Notes: generated by a model from the letters alone, not told the origin. Positions 34,846 through 44,352 are shown, numbered from the stretch's first letter. The stretch: 64,000 bases of DNA from JAJUFS01 sp964599565 (GCA_964599565.1 CAZRFE010000005.1:1-64000), one strand, 5' to 3'. Made by a program: numbers and translations.

Positions 34846-36671
34846 ATGAACCTATTCACACGCAGCCGCCGCCTGGCGGAATTTCCGGCAATCCTGTTTT
34901 CGGTCCTGCTGCTGGCCGCATGCGGTGGCGGTGGCGGCGGTGGTCTTATCGACACTCCCGACGGTGGCGGCAACGGTGGTGGAAATGGCGACGGGAACGG
35001 CGACGGCAACCTGCCGCCGCCGCCCGGAGACGTCGTCCTGCTGCACGATGACGCAGTCGAGCCGCAGGGTTTCACGGTCGTCGGCAACAAGGCGTTCTTC
35101 ACGGCACTGGACAGCGATGACGGTTACGGCGAGCGCGACCAGGTCTGGGTCACCGACGGCACGCAGTCCGGCACGTCCATGGTTGTCGAGATGAACACGA
35201 ACCCGGAAAAGCAGGGATACGCGTTCATCCTCACGCCGTTCAAGAACGGCGTCGTCCTGACGGGATACGACGGCACCACCTCGGGCGGGCTGTGGTTCAC
35301 CGACGGCACCAGCGGTGGCACGTACCTCATCAAGGACATCTCGGCGGATGCATCCGAGAACGTATTCCTGGTCGGCACCGGTGGCGATCATTTCTACTTC
35401 ATGGCCGACGACGACGTGCACGGCTCGGAACTCTGGGTGAGCGACGGCACACCCGCGGGCACGTACATGATTGTCGATCGCAATCCCGACGGCGACAGCC
35501 GTGTCGAGAACGCGCAGGTGTCGACCTACTGGGACGGCTACTTCTATCTCTACATGTGGCACTACGATGCAATGTCCAGCGCGTATCCCCAGCTTTACCG
35601 GACAGACGGCACGCTGGGCAACCTCGAGCAGCTGACGAACAGCACCGTCGCAGGCTCCGTGCTGCTCGACTACGACATGGCGGTCTTCAAGGACCGGCTG
35701 TATTTCACCTGGCACTCCCCGGAGAACGGTGTGGAGATCTGGTTTGCCGACAGCAACGGCAACGTGCAGCTGTTCAAGGATCTCAACCCGGAGTACAGCG
35801 GCTGGGCATCGGACGGCTGGCCGTCGCAGTTCGACGTTCTCGACGACACGCTGCTGTTCTTCGCGTATGACCAGAGCGGCAGCTTCAAGTCACNNNNNNN
35901 NNNNNNNNNNNNNNNNNNNNNNNNNNNNNNNNNNNNNNNNNNNNNNNNNNNNNNNNNNNNNNNNNNNNNNNNNNNNNNNNNNNNNNNNNNNNNCTCGACG
36001 ACACGCTGCTGTTCTTCGCGTATGACCAGAGCGGCAGCTTCAAGTCACTGTGGGCGAGCGACGGCACGAGCGCGGGCACGCAGGTGATCGGCGCGGTTGA
36101 TCCGGGCGTGTTGATGGACCGGATGGTCATGATGAACGGCAAGTACTATTTCGCCGGGCGTACGCACGCGTTCGGGCCGTACTCGTTGTGGTCGACGGAC
36201 GGCACGTCCGGTGGCACGGCGAAGATCAGCGACGTGGAGCCGGACGATTTCGACATGTCCGAGAAGTTCGCGGTCATCGGCGATCGGATCGCCTTCAGCG
36301 GCACCGATCACGAACACGGGTTCGAGCCGTGGGTGACCGATGGCACGTCGGCCGGCACCTTCATGCTGAAGGACATACATCCGACGACAGGCAGCTACAC
36401 GGCAACCGTGATGGCGGGCTGGATGACGGTGCGCGGCGAGAAGGCGGTGTTCGTCGCTGCCGTCGATGATGAAGACTTCCAGTTGTTCGAAACGGACGGC
36501 ACGACCGAGGGAACCAAGATCGTTGCACCGGAAGATGCGACGGTGACGGTGAACCCGATGGGACACGAAGGCTTTGCATCGGCCGTCGGGAACGCGGTTC
36601 CGGTGCGCGTCGGCAATGCACTCGTGTTCATGGGCGCATTCCACGGCGGCCAGCGCCTGTACGCGATGTAA
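34846..36671 (+). CDS. ELWxxDGT-repeat lipoprotein
   Basis: A lipobox (LLLAACGG) and Gly-rich linker precede at least six ELWxxDGT-type repeats: QVWVTDGT, GLWFTDGT, ELWVSDGT, LYRTDGT, SLWSTDGT, EPWVTDGT. The repeat is a beta-hairpin unit of putative extracellular propellers. Merging the 55-nt duplicates at the gap keeps the frame and gives about 556 residues. GAGG precedes ATG 34846. It is a probable surface lipoprotein within the propeller-rich cluster 30.5-36.7 kb. Confidence 0.85.
35839..36048. repeat. Assembly gap: 100 N between identical 55-nt copies
   Basis: Bases 35839-35893 and 35994-36048 are identical around 100 N inside the ELWxxDGT gene. Confidence 0.9.
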
Positions 36672-36678
36672 CCCGTGC

Positions 36679-36746
36679 GGCAGTTCGGGAGAACTGCCGG
36701 GAAAACAGGCGACGGGCGGAAAGCAGAAATGCTTTCCGCCCGTCGC
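36679..36746. terminator. Two adjacent hairpins between convergent genes
   Basis: CGGCAGTTC pairs with GAACTGCCG across a GGGA loop at 36679-36700. A perfect 17-bp stem with GAAA loop follows at 36709-36746 (arms GCGACGGGCGGAAAGCA and complement). The second lacks a T-run, so termination may be partial or the hairpin may protect the 3' ends. Confidence 0.7.
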
Positions 36747-36752
36747 TGTGCG

Positions 36753-37073
36753 TCATTGCTCCGACTGGACGCGCAGATCGTTGCGCACGTTCACCACGCC
36801 CGAGACATTGCCCGCGACTTCCTCTGCCTTGCGCGTGTCTTCCCTGCTTTCCACGAAACCACTCAACTGGACGGTGCCCTTGTAGGTTTCCACGTTGATG
36901 TCGGATGCGTTCAGCGTATCGTCGCGAATGAGCGCGGTCTTCACCCTGGCGGTGATCGCTGCGTCATCGATGACCTCGCCGGTGCTCTTGCGGCTGTCCG
37001 TCCCCGCGCAGCCGACGACCGTGGCCAGCACGACAGCGAAGATGAAGGTGAGAAAAGACTTGTAATTCTGCAT
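36753..37073 (-). CDS. BON-domain lipoprotein
   Basis: The 106-residue protein has a lipobox (TVVGCAG, about 19-25) and one BON domain: DAAITARVKTALIRDD, INVETYKGTVQLSGFVESR, ARKAEEVAGNVSGV-like and VVNVRNDLRV. BON proteins of the OsmY type bind phospholipids and act in envelope stress. AGGGAG precedes ATG 37073. Confidence 0.88.
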   Translation of the reverse strand: MQNYKSFLTFIFAVVLATVVGCAGTDSRKSTGEVIDDAAITARVKTALIRDDTLNASDINVETYKGTVQLSGFVESREDTRKAEEVAGNVSGVVNVRNDLRVQSEQ

Positions 37074-37209
37074 GCCGCTGCTCCCTTGATATGAATGTCA
37101 TTCGTCCGCGCCGCACCGGCGAGGACCAGAGCAAGCGTTACGCAGACAGGGAGAGCGAGCTATACGGTAAATGCTTCATCGCGGGGTGCGCCAATGCGGC
37201 GCAACAATT

Positions 37210-37497
37210 CTACAGGTCAAAAAGCTCGGCCAGGGGAACACCCAGGCCTCGCGCGAGCTTCTGGATGGTATCCAGCGTCACGCTGTACACGCCATTCTCG
37301 ATGCTGGAAATGCTGCGGGTGGAAATGCCGCTCGCAGCGGCGAGATCTTCCTGCGTCCAGTCCCTTTCACCACGTAGTCCGATGATCCGTCGACCGAACT
37401 TCTTCCTTATGTCCACCAAAGAGATGTTCTCCTGAATTCGGCCTTGATCCTCTACAAATTCTTCTTCATGCTCCACGAAGCATGCTTCCTGAACCAT
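37210..37497 (-). CDS. XRE-family regulator with acidic N-terminal extension
   Basis: The 95-residue protein has a short acidic N-terminus (EHEEEFVEDQG) and an HTH domain: RGERDWTQEDLAAASGIS, SISSIENGVYSVTLDTIQKL, GVPLAELFDL. It is a likely DNA-binding repressor. The ribosome site before ATG 37497 is weak and the domain could begin further in. It is divergent from the next gene at 37590. Confidence 0.78.
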   Translation of the reverse strand: MVQEACFVEHEEEFVEDQGRIQENISLVDIRKKFGRRIIGLRGERDWTQEDLAAASGISTRSISSIENGVYSVTLDTIQKLARGLGVPLAELFDL

Positions 37498-37589
37498 CCG
37501 CGAGATGATTCAGGTGATCACGCCTCGTGTTGTTGCTGTGGATGCGGGTAACGCGCGGTGGACGAGAACTGAATCCGGGAGAAATGAAG

Positions 37590-37886
37590 ATGACGACAGG
37601 CGATCTTGCAGATGTTGTCCTGCGAGCGCGCGATGCACTGAAGAACTGGGATGCAAAGGCGGCGGCGGACGGGCTTGCTGTCATCCTTCGAAGCGCGCTT
37701 GCGCCGCTGCACGCGAGAGACGATCTTCCCGCCGACGCCAACGAGAAGCTTGAACAGATAGACGCCAGTCTCGATCGGCTCGCCGGCGCGCTGACCGCCG
37801 AGCAGCGCGATGCGCTGGACATGCTCATGCTGGGACTGTGGATTCGCGTTGAACTGATTCGCGGCAGCGAGATGCAAGACAGCTGA
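37590..37886 (+). CDS. Hypothetical protein
   Basis: The 98-residue product is alanine- and leucine-rich and mainly helical (DLADVVLRARDALKNWDAKA, LEQIDASLDRLAGALTAEQ). I do not recognise it. ATG 37590 follows GGGAGA by eight bases; ATG 37584 is an alternative. It sits between the XRE gene and the PRC-barrel genes. Confidence 0.55.
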   Translation: MTTGDLADVVLRARDALKNWDAKAAADGLAVILRSALAPLHARDDLPADANEKLEQIDASLDRLAGALTAEQRDALDMLMLGLWIRVELIRGSEMQDS

Positions 37887-38055
37887 ATCACCGCGAGCGG
37901 ATCACGGGTACGGAGAAGACCGTACATCGTGCCGCGCGATCTCCTCACGTGTTTTCTGCGTTACATCATGACCCGCGTTGCAAACATTCCTCCCCGCGCC
38001 CATCGTGACCGTGATGCCGTTGCGGCACGTGACGATGCACGAGGAGGAGATTCAC

Positions 38056-38853
38056 ATGAAACGCACATCCCTGCTGCTCGCAGCGCTGCTGCCTGCTGCG
38101 GCGCTTGCAGCCGCGGAGCAGCTTGACCACGAAGCATTGCGTGGTGACACGCAGGTGACGCGCCTGCTTGGCGCCGAGGTCCGTTCGAGCGATGGCCAGG
38201 AAGTCGGCTCCGTCGAAGACGTCATCCTTGACATGGAAGGCAAGGTGGTCTCGGTGATCGTACAGCGCGACAGCGATGCGAAGGAGAGTCTTCCCGAGGA
38301 AGACTCAGCGGCGCGCGACACGCTGGCAAGCGCCGAAGATACGGCAACGGGGCGTGAACGTCCGACCCGGGAAGATATCGCGGCGGATGTCGGGCGCACC
38401 GCGCAACGACCGGTGCAACACTCGGCGGACAACGAAGCCACGGACAACGGTTTCGTGAAGGCTGACTGGGCGAGCGTTTCATTCGACCCGGATGGCGAAA
38501 TCCTGCAGCTGCGAAGCTCGGCGGCGGAACTGCAACCTGCGAGCTACGAACAGGACGGCGATGCGCCGTTTCAAGGTGAAGTGCGTGCGAGCGCGCTCGT
38601 CGGCATGGAAGTCAACCTGACGGACGAGGAATCGTTCGGCGAGATCGAGGATGTGCTGATCGACCTTGGGAGCGGTACCGCCTCAGCGCTCGTCGTCGAC
38701 TCCATGCAGTTCTTCGACAAGGAACGTTATGCGTTGCCGGTCAACCTCGACAACGTGAATCCGGAAGAAGAGGAGCTGACACTCGAGGTCACGCAGCAGG
38801 AACTCGAAGCAATGGGAGAGTTCGACATGGAAGGGGCGGGTGAGAGCATGTAA
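38056..38853 (+). CDS. Exported protein with two PRC-barrel domains (copy 1)
   Basis: The 265-residue protein has a signal peptide (about 1-19), a first PRC-barrel (LLGAEVRSSDGQEVGSVEDV, about 37-72), a variable acidic linker and a second PRC-barrel (LVGMEVNLTDEESFGEIEDV, about 183-220). PRC-barrels occur in ribosome maturation factors and photosynthetic reaction centres; exported bacterial tandem forms are poorly understood. GGAGGAG lies ahead of ATG 38056. A 19-bp terminator follows; a paralogue with the same order starts at 39067. Confidence 0.82.
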   Translation: MKRTSLLLAALLPAAALAAAEQLDHEALRGDTQVTRLLGAEVRSSDGQEVGSVEDVILDMEGKVVSVIVQRDSDAKESLPEEDSAARDTLASAEDTATGRERPTREDIAADVGRTAQRPVQHSADNEATDNGFVKADWASVSFDPDGEILQLRSSAAELQPASYEQDGDAPFQGEVRASALVGMEVNLTDEESFGEIEDVLIDLGSGTASALVVDSMQFFDKERYALPVNLDNVNPEEEELTLEVTQQELEAMGEFDMEGAGESM

Positions 38854-38867
38854 CGCCGCTTCCGACG

Positions 38868-38910
38868 TTCAATGAAAAAGCCCGCGCCTGTCGCGGGCTT
38901 TTTCATTGAA
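38868..38910 (+). terminator. Long intrinsic terminator after PRC-barrel copy 1
   Basis: A perfect 19-bp stem with five-base loop contains AAAAAGCCCGCG and its complement ending in TTTTT. Confidence 0.93.
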
Positions 38911-39066
38911 CAGAATCAACATCACGACAGGCAGATCCCCCTGCATCACGGGTGATTCTCTGCCCGCTGCGTTCGGACGCGGACTTGAAAAAGACGCGAG
39001 CAGCAAGCAGGTGGAAGAGTGCGCGCTTGCGGCGCTTCAACAGTCACACCCAAGACGGAGGTCACC

Positions 39067-39894
39067 ATGAAACAGATATCCTTGCTGTTCGCGGCAGTTG
39101 TTCCATTCGCCGCGGTTGCTGCCGGATCGCAGTCCGCAACTGTCGATCAGCAGCAGCTTGAGAACGCCATACCTGCCACGCAGCTGATCGGACAGAATGT
39201 GCAGACCAGTGACGGCCGGGAGTTCGGCGAAATCCAGGCGATCGCGTTCAAGAAAGATGGCAGCGTTGCGTACTACGAGATCGAACCCAACATGGAACTG
39301 TACGGACAGGCGTCGAGCGATGCGGGCAGCAGCCGTGCAAATGACGCGGACTCGATGAGTGCAAGCGCAAGTGCGAGTGCAGGCAGCGAGCAGGTTGGCG
39401 TGGATGCCGGTACGGCTGATGTCGATGCGGACGTCGATGTGGATGCGGACAGTGAAACCGTGTCCGGCGAGTCCATGGACGCGCGATCCGATGATGACAA
39501 CAGCATTCGCGTCAAGGCGGAGAACATCACGATCGAACAGGGCGGCGAGATGGTTTCCGTGAGCATGGATCGCCAGTCGCTGGCGCAGCAGAGTTCGTCC
39601 TCGATGTCGGATTCAGAAAGCGCGATCACGTCCGATGAACTTATCGGCATGGAAGTCGATCTTGCCGACGAGGAATCCTTCGGCGCCGTGGAAGACGTCA
39701 TGCTGAACGAACAGGGTGACAAGGCCGTTGCGCTGGTCGTCGACAACTGGGATGGCGCAAACAAGGAACGTCGCGCGATGAAAGTGGAGCTTGAGTCTGC
39801 GAATACGGATGAAGTGATTCGCTATGACGTGAGTTCCGACCAGCTCGGAGAGGATGGAAACTTCGATCTCGATCGGTACACGGATGACATGTAG
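39067..39894 (+). CDS. Exported protein with two PRC-barrel domains (copy 2)
   Basis: The 275-residue paralogue of the preceding gene has a signal peptide (about 1-19), a first domain with LIGQNVQTSDGREFGEIQAI, a long linker rich in Ser, Ala and Asp (SASASASAGSE, VDADVDVDAD) and a second domain with LIGMEVDLADEESFGAVEDV. The linker is a low-complexity region absent from copy 1. GGAGG lies five bases before ATG 39067. Both likely reside in the periplasm or outer membrane. The terminator at 39917 follows. Confidence 0.82.
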   Translation: MKQISLLFAAVVPFAAVAAGSQSATVDQQQLENAIPATQLIGQNVQTSDGREFGEIQAIAFKKDGSVAYYEIEPNMELYGQASSDAGSSRANDADSMSASASASAGSEQVGVDAGTADVDADVDVDADSETVSGESMDARSDDDNSIRVKAENITIEQGGEMVSVSMDRQSLAQQSSSSMSDSESAITSDELIGMEVDLADEESFGAVEDVMLNEQGDKAVALVVDNWDGANKERRAMKVELESANTDEVIRYDVSSDQLGEDGNFDLDRYTDDM

Positions 39895-39916
39895 GCGAAC
39901 CTGGAGGTTCCCTCGC

Positions 39917-39944
39917 GAAAAGCCCGCCTCACGGCGGGCTTTTC
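39917..39944. terminator. Bidirectional terminator after PRC-barrel copy 2
   Basis: GAAAAGCCCGCC/GGCGGGCTTTTC arms (12 bp, TCAC loop) lie between convergent genes. Confidence 0.9.
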
Positions 39945-39956
39945 CTTGCGCGGAAC

Positions 39957-40157
39957 TCAGCCGCGGGCCGGCAGCAGGTCATGGAACCGCACGTGCAGCG
40001 CCTGCAGCAGTCTTTCAAGCTCGGACAGTCTCGGGTAATGATCGTCCGCTTCGATCTGCGCAAGCGTGACCGTTGGAATGCGCGCAGCCGCGGCGAGCTC
40101 TTCAAGCGACTGAAGCCGTGATTCCCGCAGCACGCGGATTCGCTTGCCGATGCTCAA
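39957..40157 (-). CDS. Small XRE-like helix-turn-helix protein
   Basis: The 66-residue protein is a lone HTH domain: LRESRLQSLEELAAAARIP, LAQIEADDHYPRLSEL, LLQALHVRFHDLL. The start is TTG 40157 inside the upstream stop (TTGA) with GGAGA five bases before, so it is translationally coupled to the next regulator. The SLEELAAAARIP sequence departs from the usual TQEELA recognition helix. Confidence 0.65.
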   Translation of the reverse strand: MSIGKRIRVLRESRLQSLEELAAAARIPTVTLAQIEADDHYPRLSELERLLQALHVRFHDLLPARG

Positions 40158-40375
40158 GCATTCTCCTCGTCGAAGATGAACAGTTCATGCACATCCACGT
40201 GCAGCGCGTCGGCGATGTCGCGCAGGCGGCGGAAGGAGGGTGCGTGGAGGCCGCGTTCGATGTTGCTGATGGAAACAGGCGAGAGACGTGCCGCTTCCGC
40301 GAGCCGCTCCTGGGTCAGTCCTGCCCTGCGCCGCAGAAACCGTATGCGCTTGCCGAACAGAACATGAATCTGCAT
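40154..40375 (-). CDS. XRE-family helix-turn-helix regulator
   Basis: The 73-residue protein has a standard Cro/C1 domain: LRRRAGLTQERLAEAARLSP, SISNIERGLHAPSFRRL, ALHVDVHELFIFD. It overlaps the second small HTH gene (stop TGA within TTGA), so the pair is a two-gene regulatory operon. ATG 40375 is the domain start; the ribosome site is weak. Targets are unknown. Confidence 0.8.
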   Translation of the reverse strand: MQIHVLFGKRIRFLRRRAGLTQERLAEAARLSPVSISNIERGLHAPSFRRLRDIADALHVDVHELFIFDEENA

Positions 40376-40490
40376 CTGGTCGCGTCCATGTTGACCGCCG
40401 CGCGCAAGGCTACGCGCCGTGTAAATTCCGATCCATAAAGCTTCACAAAACCTCGTGCACTCCCGTTTCGGCAAGGCCCGCGAAAAACCG

Positions 40491-41183
40491 TCAGTCACCC
40501 ATCGGGGAAAGGTGGAACTCGATCACGTCCCGCCGTTCGCACAGCGCGGCGGCGAGGCGGCCGATGTTCGCCGGACTCATGGTGCCGACGAGCATGTCGT
40601 ACTCGAACGCATCTCCATCCTGCGACAGCGCGTAGGACATCTTCGTCACGACGAATCCATGTTTACGCAGAAGCTCGCGCACGTCGCCTTCCGGCAGCAC
40701 GGCATGGCGCGCGAAACGGATGCCGTGCTTGAGAACGGTCTGCGTCGGTATGCGCCGTTCAAGCAGGCGAAACAGCGCAAGCACGACCAGGGTGATCGCA
40801 GTTGCCAGCGCCGCAGGTGCGTAATAACCGACGCCGAACAGGATGCCGAGCGCTGCGGTCATGAAGATGGACGCGGCTGTTGTCAGTCCGTGGAGGCTCA
40901 ATCCTTCCTGGAAGATCACGCCGGCGCCGATGAAGCCGATGCCGGTCATGATGCCCTGCGCCATCCGCGTCGGATCGGTCGTGATGGACCCCGGTGAAAT
41001 GCCTGCGACCCATTCCTGTTGATGCACGGTTGCAAGCATCAGCAGTGCCGCGGCCACGCAGACGAGCGTGTGCGTGCGAAAGCCGGCCGGCCGCCCGTGA
41101 TAGCTGCGTTCAAGCCCGATCAGTCCGCCCGCGAGCCAGGCGCTGCAAAGGGGTATGAGAATCTGCACATATTCGTCCGGCAT
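40491..41183 (-). CDS. MgtC/SapB-family membrane protein
   Basis: The 230-residue protein has the MgtC N-terminal domain with about four membrane helices: AGGLIGLERSYHGRPAGFRT, GFIGAGVIFQEG, GLTTAASIFMTAALGI and a C-terminal ACT-like region. MgtC inhibits F-type ATP synthase and aids survival at low Mg2+ in pathogens; this copy may act in Mg2+ or pH homeostasis. GAGGGGAG precedes ATG 41183. Confidence 0.9.
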   Translation of the reverse strand: MPDEYVQILIPLCSAWLAGGLIGLERSYHGRPAGFRTHTLVCVAAALLMLATVHQQEWVAGISPGSITTDPTRMAQGIMTGIGFIGAGVIFQEGLSLHGLTTAASIFMTAALGILFGVGYYAPAALATAITLVVLALFRLLERRIPTQTVLKHGIRFARHAVLPEGDVRELLRKHGFVVTKMSYALSQDGDAFEYDMLVGTMSPANIGRLAAALCERRDVIEFHLSPMGD

Positions 41184-41345
41184 GCTGCTCCCCTCATCGC
41201 GAATCCAGCCGGCGCCCGCTGTGCGCGACCGGAATACCGGAATATGCGCGGATGCATGCGGCGGAGCAATCCGGCGACATCGATACACGGGAACCGGAAA
41301 TCATGGATACCGCGGCAAGGTGCCGGAAGATACTTTCACGGGGTG

Positions 41346-42782
41346 ATGGAGAAGGATGGCAGAGACGACAGCGCGGTCATCGTGATCGGCGGTGGCATCA
41401 GCGGGCTTTCATGTGCGGTCGCGCTGTGCGATGCAGGCATTCCGGTGCGCGTGTTCGAGGGATCGGAAACGTTCGGCGGTCGTGCGCAAAGCGTTGCGGA
41501 TGCCACGACCGGCACCACCGTGGATATCGGTCCCCATGTGCTGACGAGCGAACATCGCAACATGCTTGCGCTGATGGAACGGCTCGGCACGGGCGACCGC
41601 GTCGTGTGGCAACGGGAGAAGTTCATCACGCTGATCGATGACGGCCGTGCGATCGCGATGCGCATGTACCGGTTTCCCGCACCCTTGCATTTCCTGCCGA
41701 ACTTCTTTCGCGTCCCGAAACTCTCGGTCGCGGATATCTGGTCTGCGCGCCGCGTTCTCCTGCATGTGATCCGGATGAACGAGACAGGCGTTCTGCATCT
41801 CGATGACGTGAACGCAGAGAAGATATTGCGCGACATGGGCGTCTCGGAAGCGTTCATCGACTGGTTCTGGCGTACGGTTTCGATGACGATCATGAACGTT
41901 CCGCTGGAGCGGTGTTCGGCAGGATCGCTGCTGCGGTTCCTCGGCATGATGGCCGGGCGCAGCGACTTCCAGTTCGGCTTTCCCGCAACGCCGCTTGCCG
42001 GGCTGTTCGTGCCGCAATCGCTGGACGTGCTGGCGGCAGCGGGCAGTGACGTACGGCGTGCCGCAGCGGTGCGCACCATCTGCATCGACGGCAACGCAGT
42101 GACAGGCGTCGTTCTCGATGACGGCGCGCGCATTCGCGCACGATGCTGTGTCGCTGCCGTCCCGCCGGCGGCGCTTTCAAGGCTGCTGCCGGCGGGTATT
42201 GCGCAGCAGGCCGGCCTTCCGGATCTGCCAGCCTTCCAGCCAAGCATGTACGTCAGCACGTATCTGTGGTTTCCCCGCAAGCTGACGCGCGAACGGTTCT
42301 GGGCGCGCATCTGGTCAGCGCGCAATCTCAACTACGATTTCTACGACCTTTCGAACATACGCACCGACAACATCGATGGCTCGCTCATCGCGAGCAACAT
42401 CATCTTCAGCGAACGCGTTGCCGGCTGCGACGACGATGCACTCATCGATGGCACATTGCGCGAACTCGCGGAATACCTGCCGGAGGCAACCCGGAAAAAC
42501 CTTGTGCATGCGCGCGTGCATCGCATCGCCATGGCCATCCTGGCGCCGCGCCCCGGCTTCGAGCGCAGCAGGCCTGCAACGCGCACGTCCGTGAATGGCC
42601 TGTTTCTCGCGGGCGACTGGATACAGACCGCGCTCCCGGAGTCGATGGAAAGCGCGGTACGCGCGGGATTTCTTGCAGCGGAAGCAGTGGCAGCGGATCG
42701 GGGAAGGACGCTGAACCTCGCGTTGCCGCAACGTCCCATGCAGGGACTCGCGGGCTGGCTGCGGCGGAAGAACAACGCGTGA
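41346..42782 (+). CDS. FAD-dependent desaturase/amine-oxidase-like oxidoreductase
   Basis: The 478-residue protein has the dinucleotide motif VIVIGGGISGLSCAVALCDA at about residue 11, RVFEGSETFGGRA for FAD binding, and a C-terminal GLFLAGDWIQTALPESMESA. This resembles hydroxysqualene dehydroxylase (HpnE) and phytoene desaturase relatives. No hopanoid or carotenoid cluster lies near, so the substrate is undecided. ATG 41346 was chosen; GTG 41343 is one codon upstream. Confidence 0.82.
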   Translation: MEKDGRDDSAVIVIGGGISGLSCAVALCDAGIPVRVFEGSETFGGRAQSVADATTGTTVDIGPHVLTSEHRNMLALMERLGTGDRVVWQREKFITLIDDGRAIAMRMYRFPAPLHFLPNFFRVPKLSVADIWSARRVLLHVIRMNETGVLHLDDVNAEKILRDMGVSEAFIDWFWRTVSMTIMNVPLERCSAGSLLRFLGMMAGRSDFQFGFPATPLAGLFVPQSLDVLAAAGSDVRRAAAVRTICIDGNAVTGVVLDDGARIRARCCVAAVPPAALSRLLPAGIAQQAGLPDLPAFQPSMYVSTYLWFPRKLTRERFWARIWSARNLNYDFYDLSNIRTDNIDGSLIASNIIFSERVAGCDDDALIDGTLRELAEYLPEATRKNLVHARVHRIAMAILAPRPGFERSRPATRTSVNGLFLAGDWIQTALPESMESAVRAGFLAAEAVAADRGRTLNLALPQRPMQGLAGWLRRKNNA

Positions 42783-42797
42783 ACGCGCAGGGAAAAA

Positions 42798-42820
42798 CGC
42801 GCGGCGGAATCCGCCGCGCG
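42798..42820. terminator. GC-rich hairpin between convergent genes
   Basis: CGCGCGGCGGA and TCCGCCGCGCG arms fold to a near-continuous stem in the 43-nt space between the oxidoreductase and DUF6502 genes; no T-run, so function is moderate-confidence. Confidence 0.5.
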
Positions 42821-42825
42821 CGTCA

Positions 42826-43662
42826 TCAGAGATAGCCGCTGTAGAAGCCGACGACCATGCGGCTGTTGTCGCCGGCGATCAACGCCTTGGGTTGCGCGAC
42901 GAGGTCGCGGTTCATCTGCGTCGCGAACGACTGGATGGTCTCGCTGATCCGGTGTGCGAGTGCGTCCTGGTGTTCCGGCGCAACCGGGCCGGCGGAGATT
43001 TCCAGGAAGCGGAGCGGCTGCGCGGCATCGGCGAGCTGCGATTCCACCAGCGCCATGAAACTGCCCGCCTGTCCTGCGAGCGCATCAAGCGCCTGCGTCG
43101 ATATTTCCGGACCGCCGATCTCGCCATGCAGGAAGCGCACGCGTTCGCCTTCCAGCCGCATGACGCAACCGCGATCTTCCAGCTCGTCGAGCATCGCGCG
43201 GATCGGTATGTCGCGGCAGTAATGGCGCACCAGCCAGTCGAGCGAACCGCGCGGACCCTTGACGGGAAGATCGCGCGGCCGGCCGTTGAGATCCTGGTAG
43301 CCATCCTCCTCTGCCCATGCGGCGAGAATGCGCGCGCTGCGATGGAACGCGTTGCGCGCATCCTCCACGGCGGGCGTGCGCATTGCGAGCAGGCGGTCGA
43401 CCTCGCGCCGTGTCAGGCCGGTGAGCACGGCCGCGCGTGACTTGGTCATGGACCACACATCGCGGCCGCTGACGGCAAAACGGCGGTCCATCGCGGCGTG
43501 CGCGAAGACCCAGCGGGAAATCTCGGAGAACTCGTAGGCTGTCATTCCGTGCTTGAGCATGAGCATTACCAGCGGACGAAGCGCCTTGACGAGCAATGCG
43601 ACCAGCGCATTGCGGGTGGCCGGCAGCGGTTGCTGGCGTGCAAGAGTGGCGGTGCTTGGCAT
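42826..43662 (-). CDS. DUF6502-family protein (copy 1)
   Basis: The 278-residue protein contains LVKALRPLVMLMLKHGMTAYEFSEISRWVF near its start (residues ~24-53), then KSRAAVLTGLTRREVDRLL, WAEEDGYQDLNGRPRDLPVKG and a C-terminal helical tail ending GFYSGYL. The same pattern recurs in the 48818 gene, and I know both as DUF6502. The helix-turn-helix-like SRAAVLTGLTRREV suggests DNA binding, but the function is unknown. GGGAGGG precedes ATG 43662. Confidence 0.82.
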   Translation of the reverse strand: MPSTATLARQQPLPATRNALVALLVKALRPLVMLMLKHGMTAYEFSEISRWVFAHAAMDRRFAVSGRDVWSMTKSRAAVLTGLTRREVDRLLAMRTPAVEDARNAFHRSARILAAWAEEDGYQDLNGRPRDLPVKGPRGSLDWLVRHYCRDIPIRAMLDELEDRGCVMRLEGERVRFLHGEIGGPEISTQALDALAGQAGSFMALVESQLADAAQPLRFLEISAGPVAPEHQDALAHRISETIQSFATQMNRDLVAQPKALIAGDNSRMVVGFYSGYL

Positions 43663-43878
43663 GCATGTCCCTCCCTGGAGGCAATGTAGTTTGGCGGACA
43701 CAAGTAATAGTCGCGCCTGCTCGCCGGCCCTATAAGGAAAAACCGGGAAAGGATCGAGGAAGGCGCGGAGCGCGTCATTTCCCGGAATTGTCCCCGTGCA
43801 ATTCAGGTTCGCCGCCAGATGTGCGACCGGCTGCCGGGCGACATCCTGAGCGCCGGTAAACGGTGACGGGAGATCGCC

Positions 43879-44250
43879 ATGGAAATCCGCAGGAAGCGTG
43901 CGCTGCTGGCGGCCATCGACAGCCAGCTCGCGGCCCTGGACCGGACCACGGACCATGTGCCGTTGCGGTGGCGGCGGATCGGTGAAGCGATGCGCCGGTT
44001 GCGCGCGTTGCCGCGCGATGCGATCGAGGATCACCGGCTCGTGCAGCTGCGACTGCATATCACGGCTTCGGCGCCATTGCCCGGCAGGCGCGCGGATCCG
44101 TGGCTGCTCGCACAGCGACGAACGCTGGCGCGCGCCGACTGCGTGCTGTGGCAGATGCATCTGCGGCGCCGGCGCGCGTTTCAGCGCACACCGCTGCGTC
44201 ACATTCCCTGGTTGTCTGCTGCCGCCGGGAATACGGTCGATGGCATCTGA
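43879..44250 (+). CDS. Hypothetical Arg-rich protein
   Basis: The 123-residue product is highly basic and helical (RKRALLAAIDSQLAALDR, RWRRIGEAMRRLRAL) with no recognisable family or membrane helix. GGGAG lies before ATG 43879. It is divergent from the DUF6502 gene and ends near a terminator. Coding status is supported by the ribosome site and by GC-rich codon use, but not by homology. Confidence 0.5.
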   Translation: MEIRRKRALLAAIDSQLAALDRTTDHVPLRWRRIGEAMRRLRALPRDAIEDHRLVQLRLHITASAPLPGRRADPWLLAQRRTLARADCVLWQMHLRRRRAFQRTPLRHIPWLSAAAGNTVDGI

Positions 44251-44320
44251 TGATCAGGGTGCGGCATCGCCGGGACGCCGGTTGATCGACAGCACCTGCA
44301 GATGCTGAACCATCTGCAAA

Positions 44321-44352
44321 GAAAAAGGCCCGCGAATTCGCGGGCCTTTTTC
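44321..44352. terminator. Bidirectional intrinsic terminator
   Basis: A 14-bp stem GAAAAAGGCCCGCG with complement and AATT loop ends in TTTTT on both strands between convergent genes. Confidence 0.93.
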
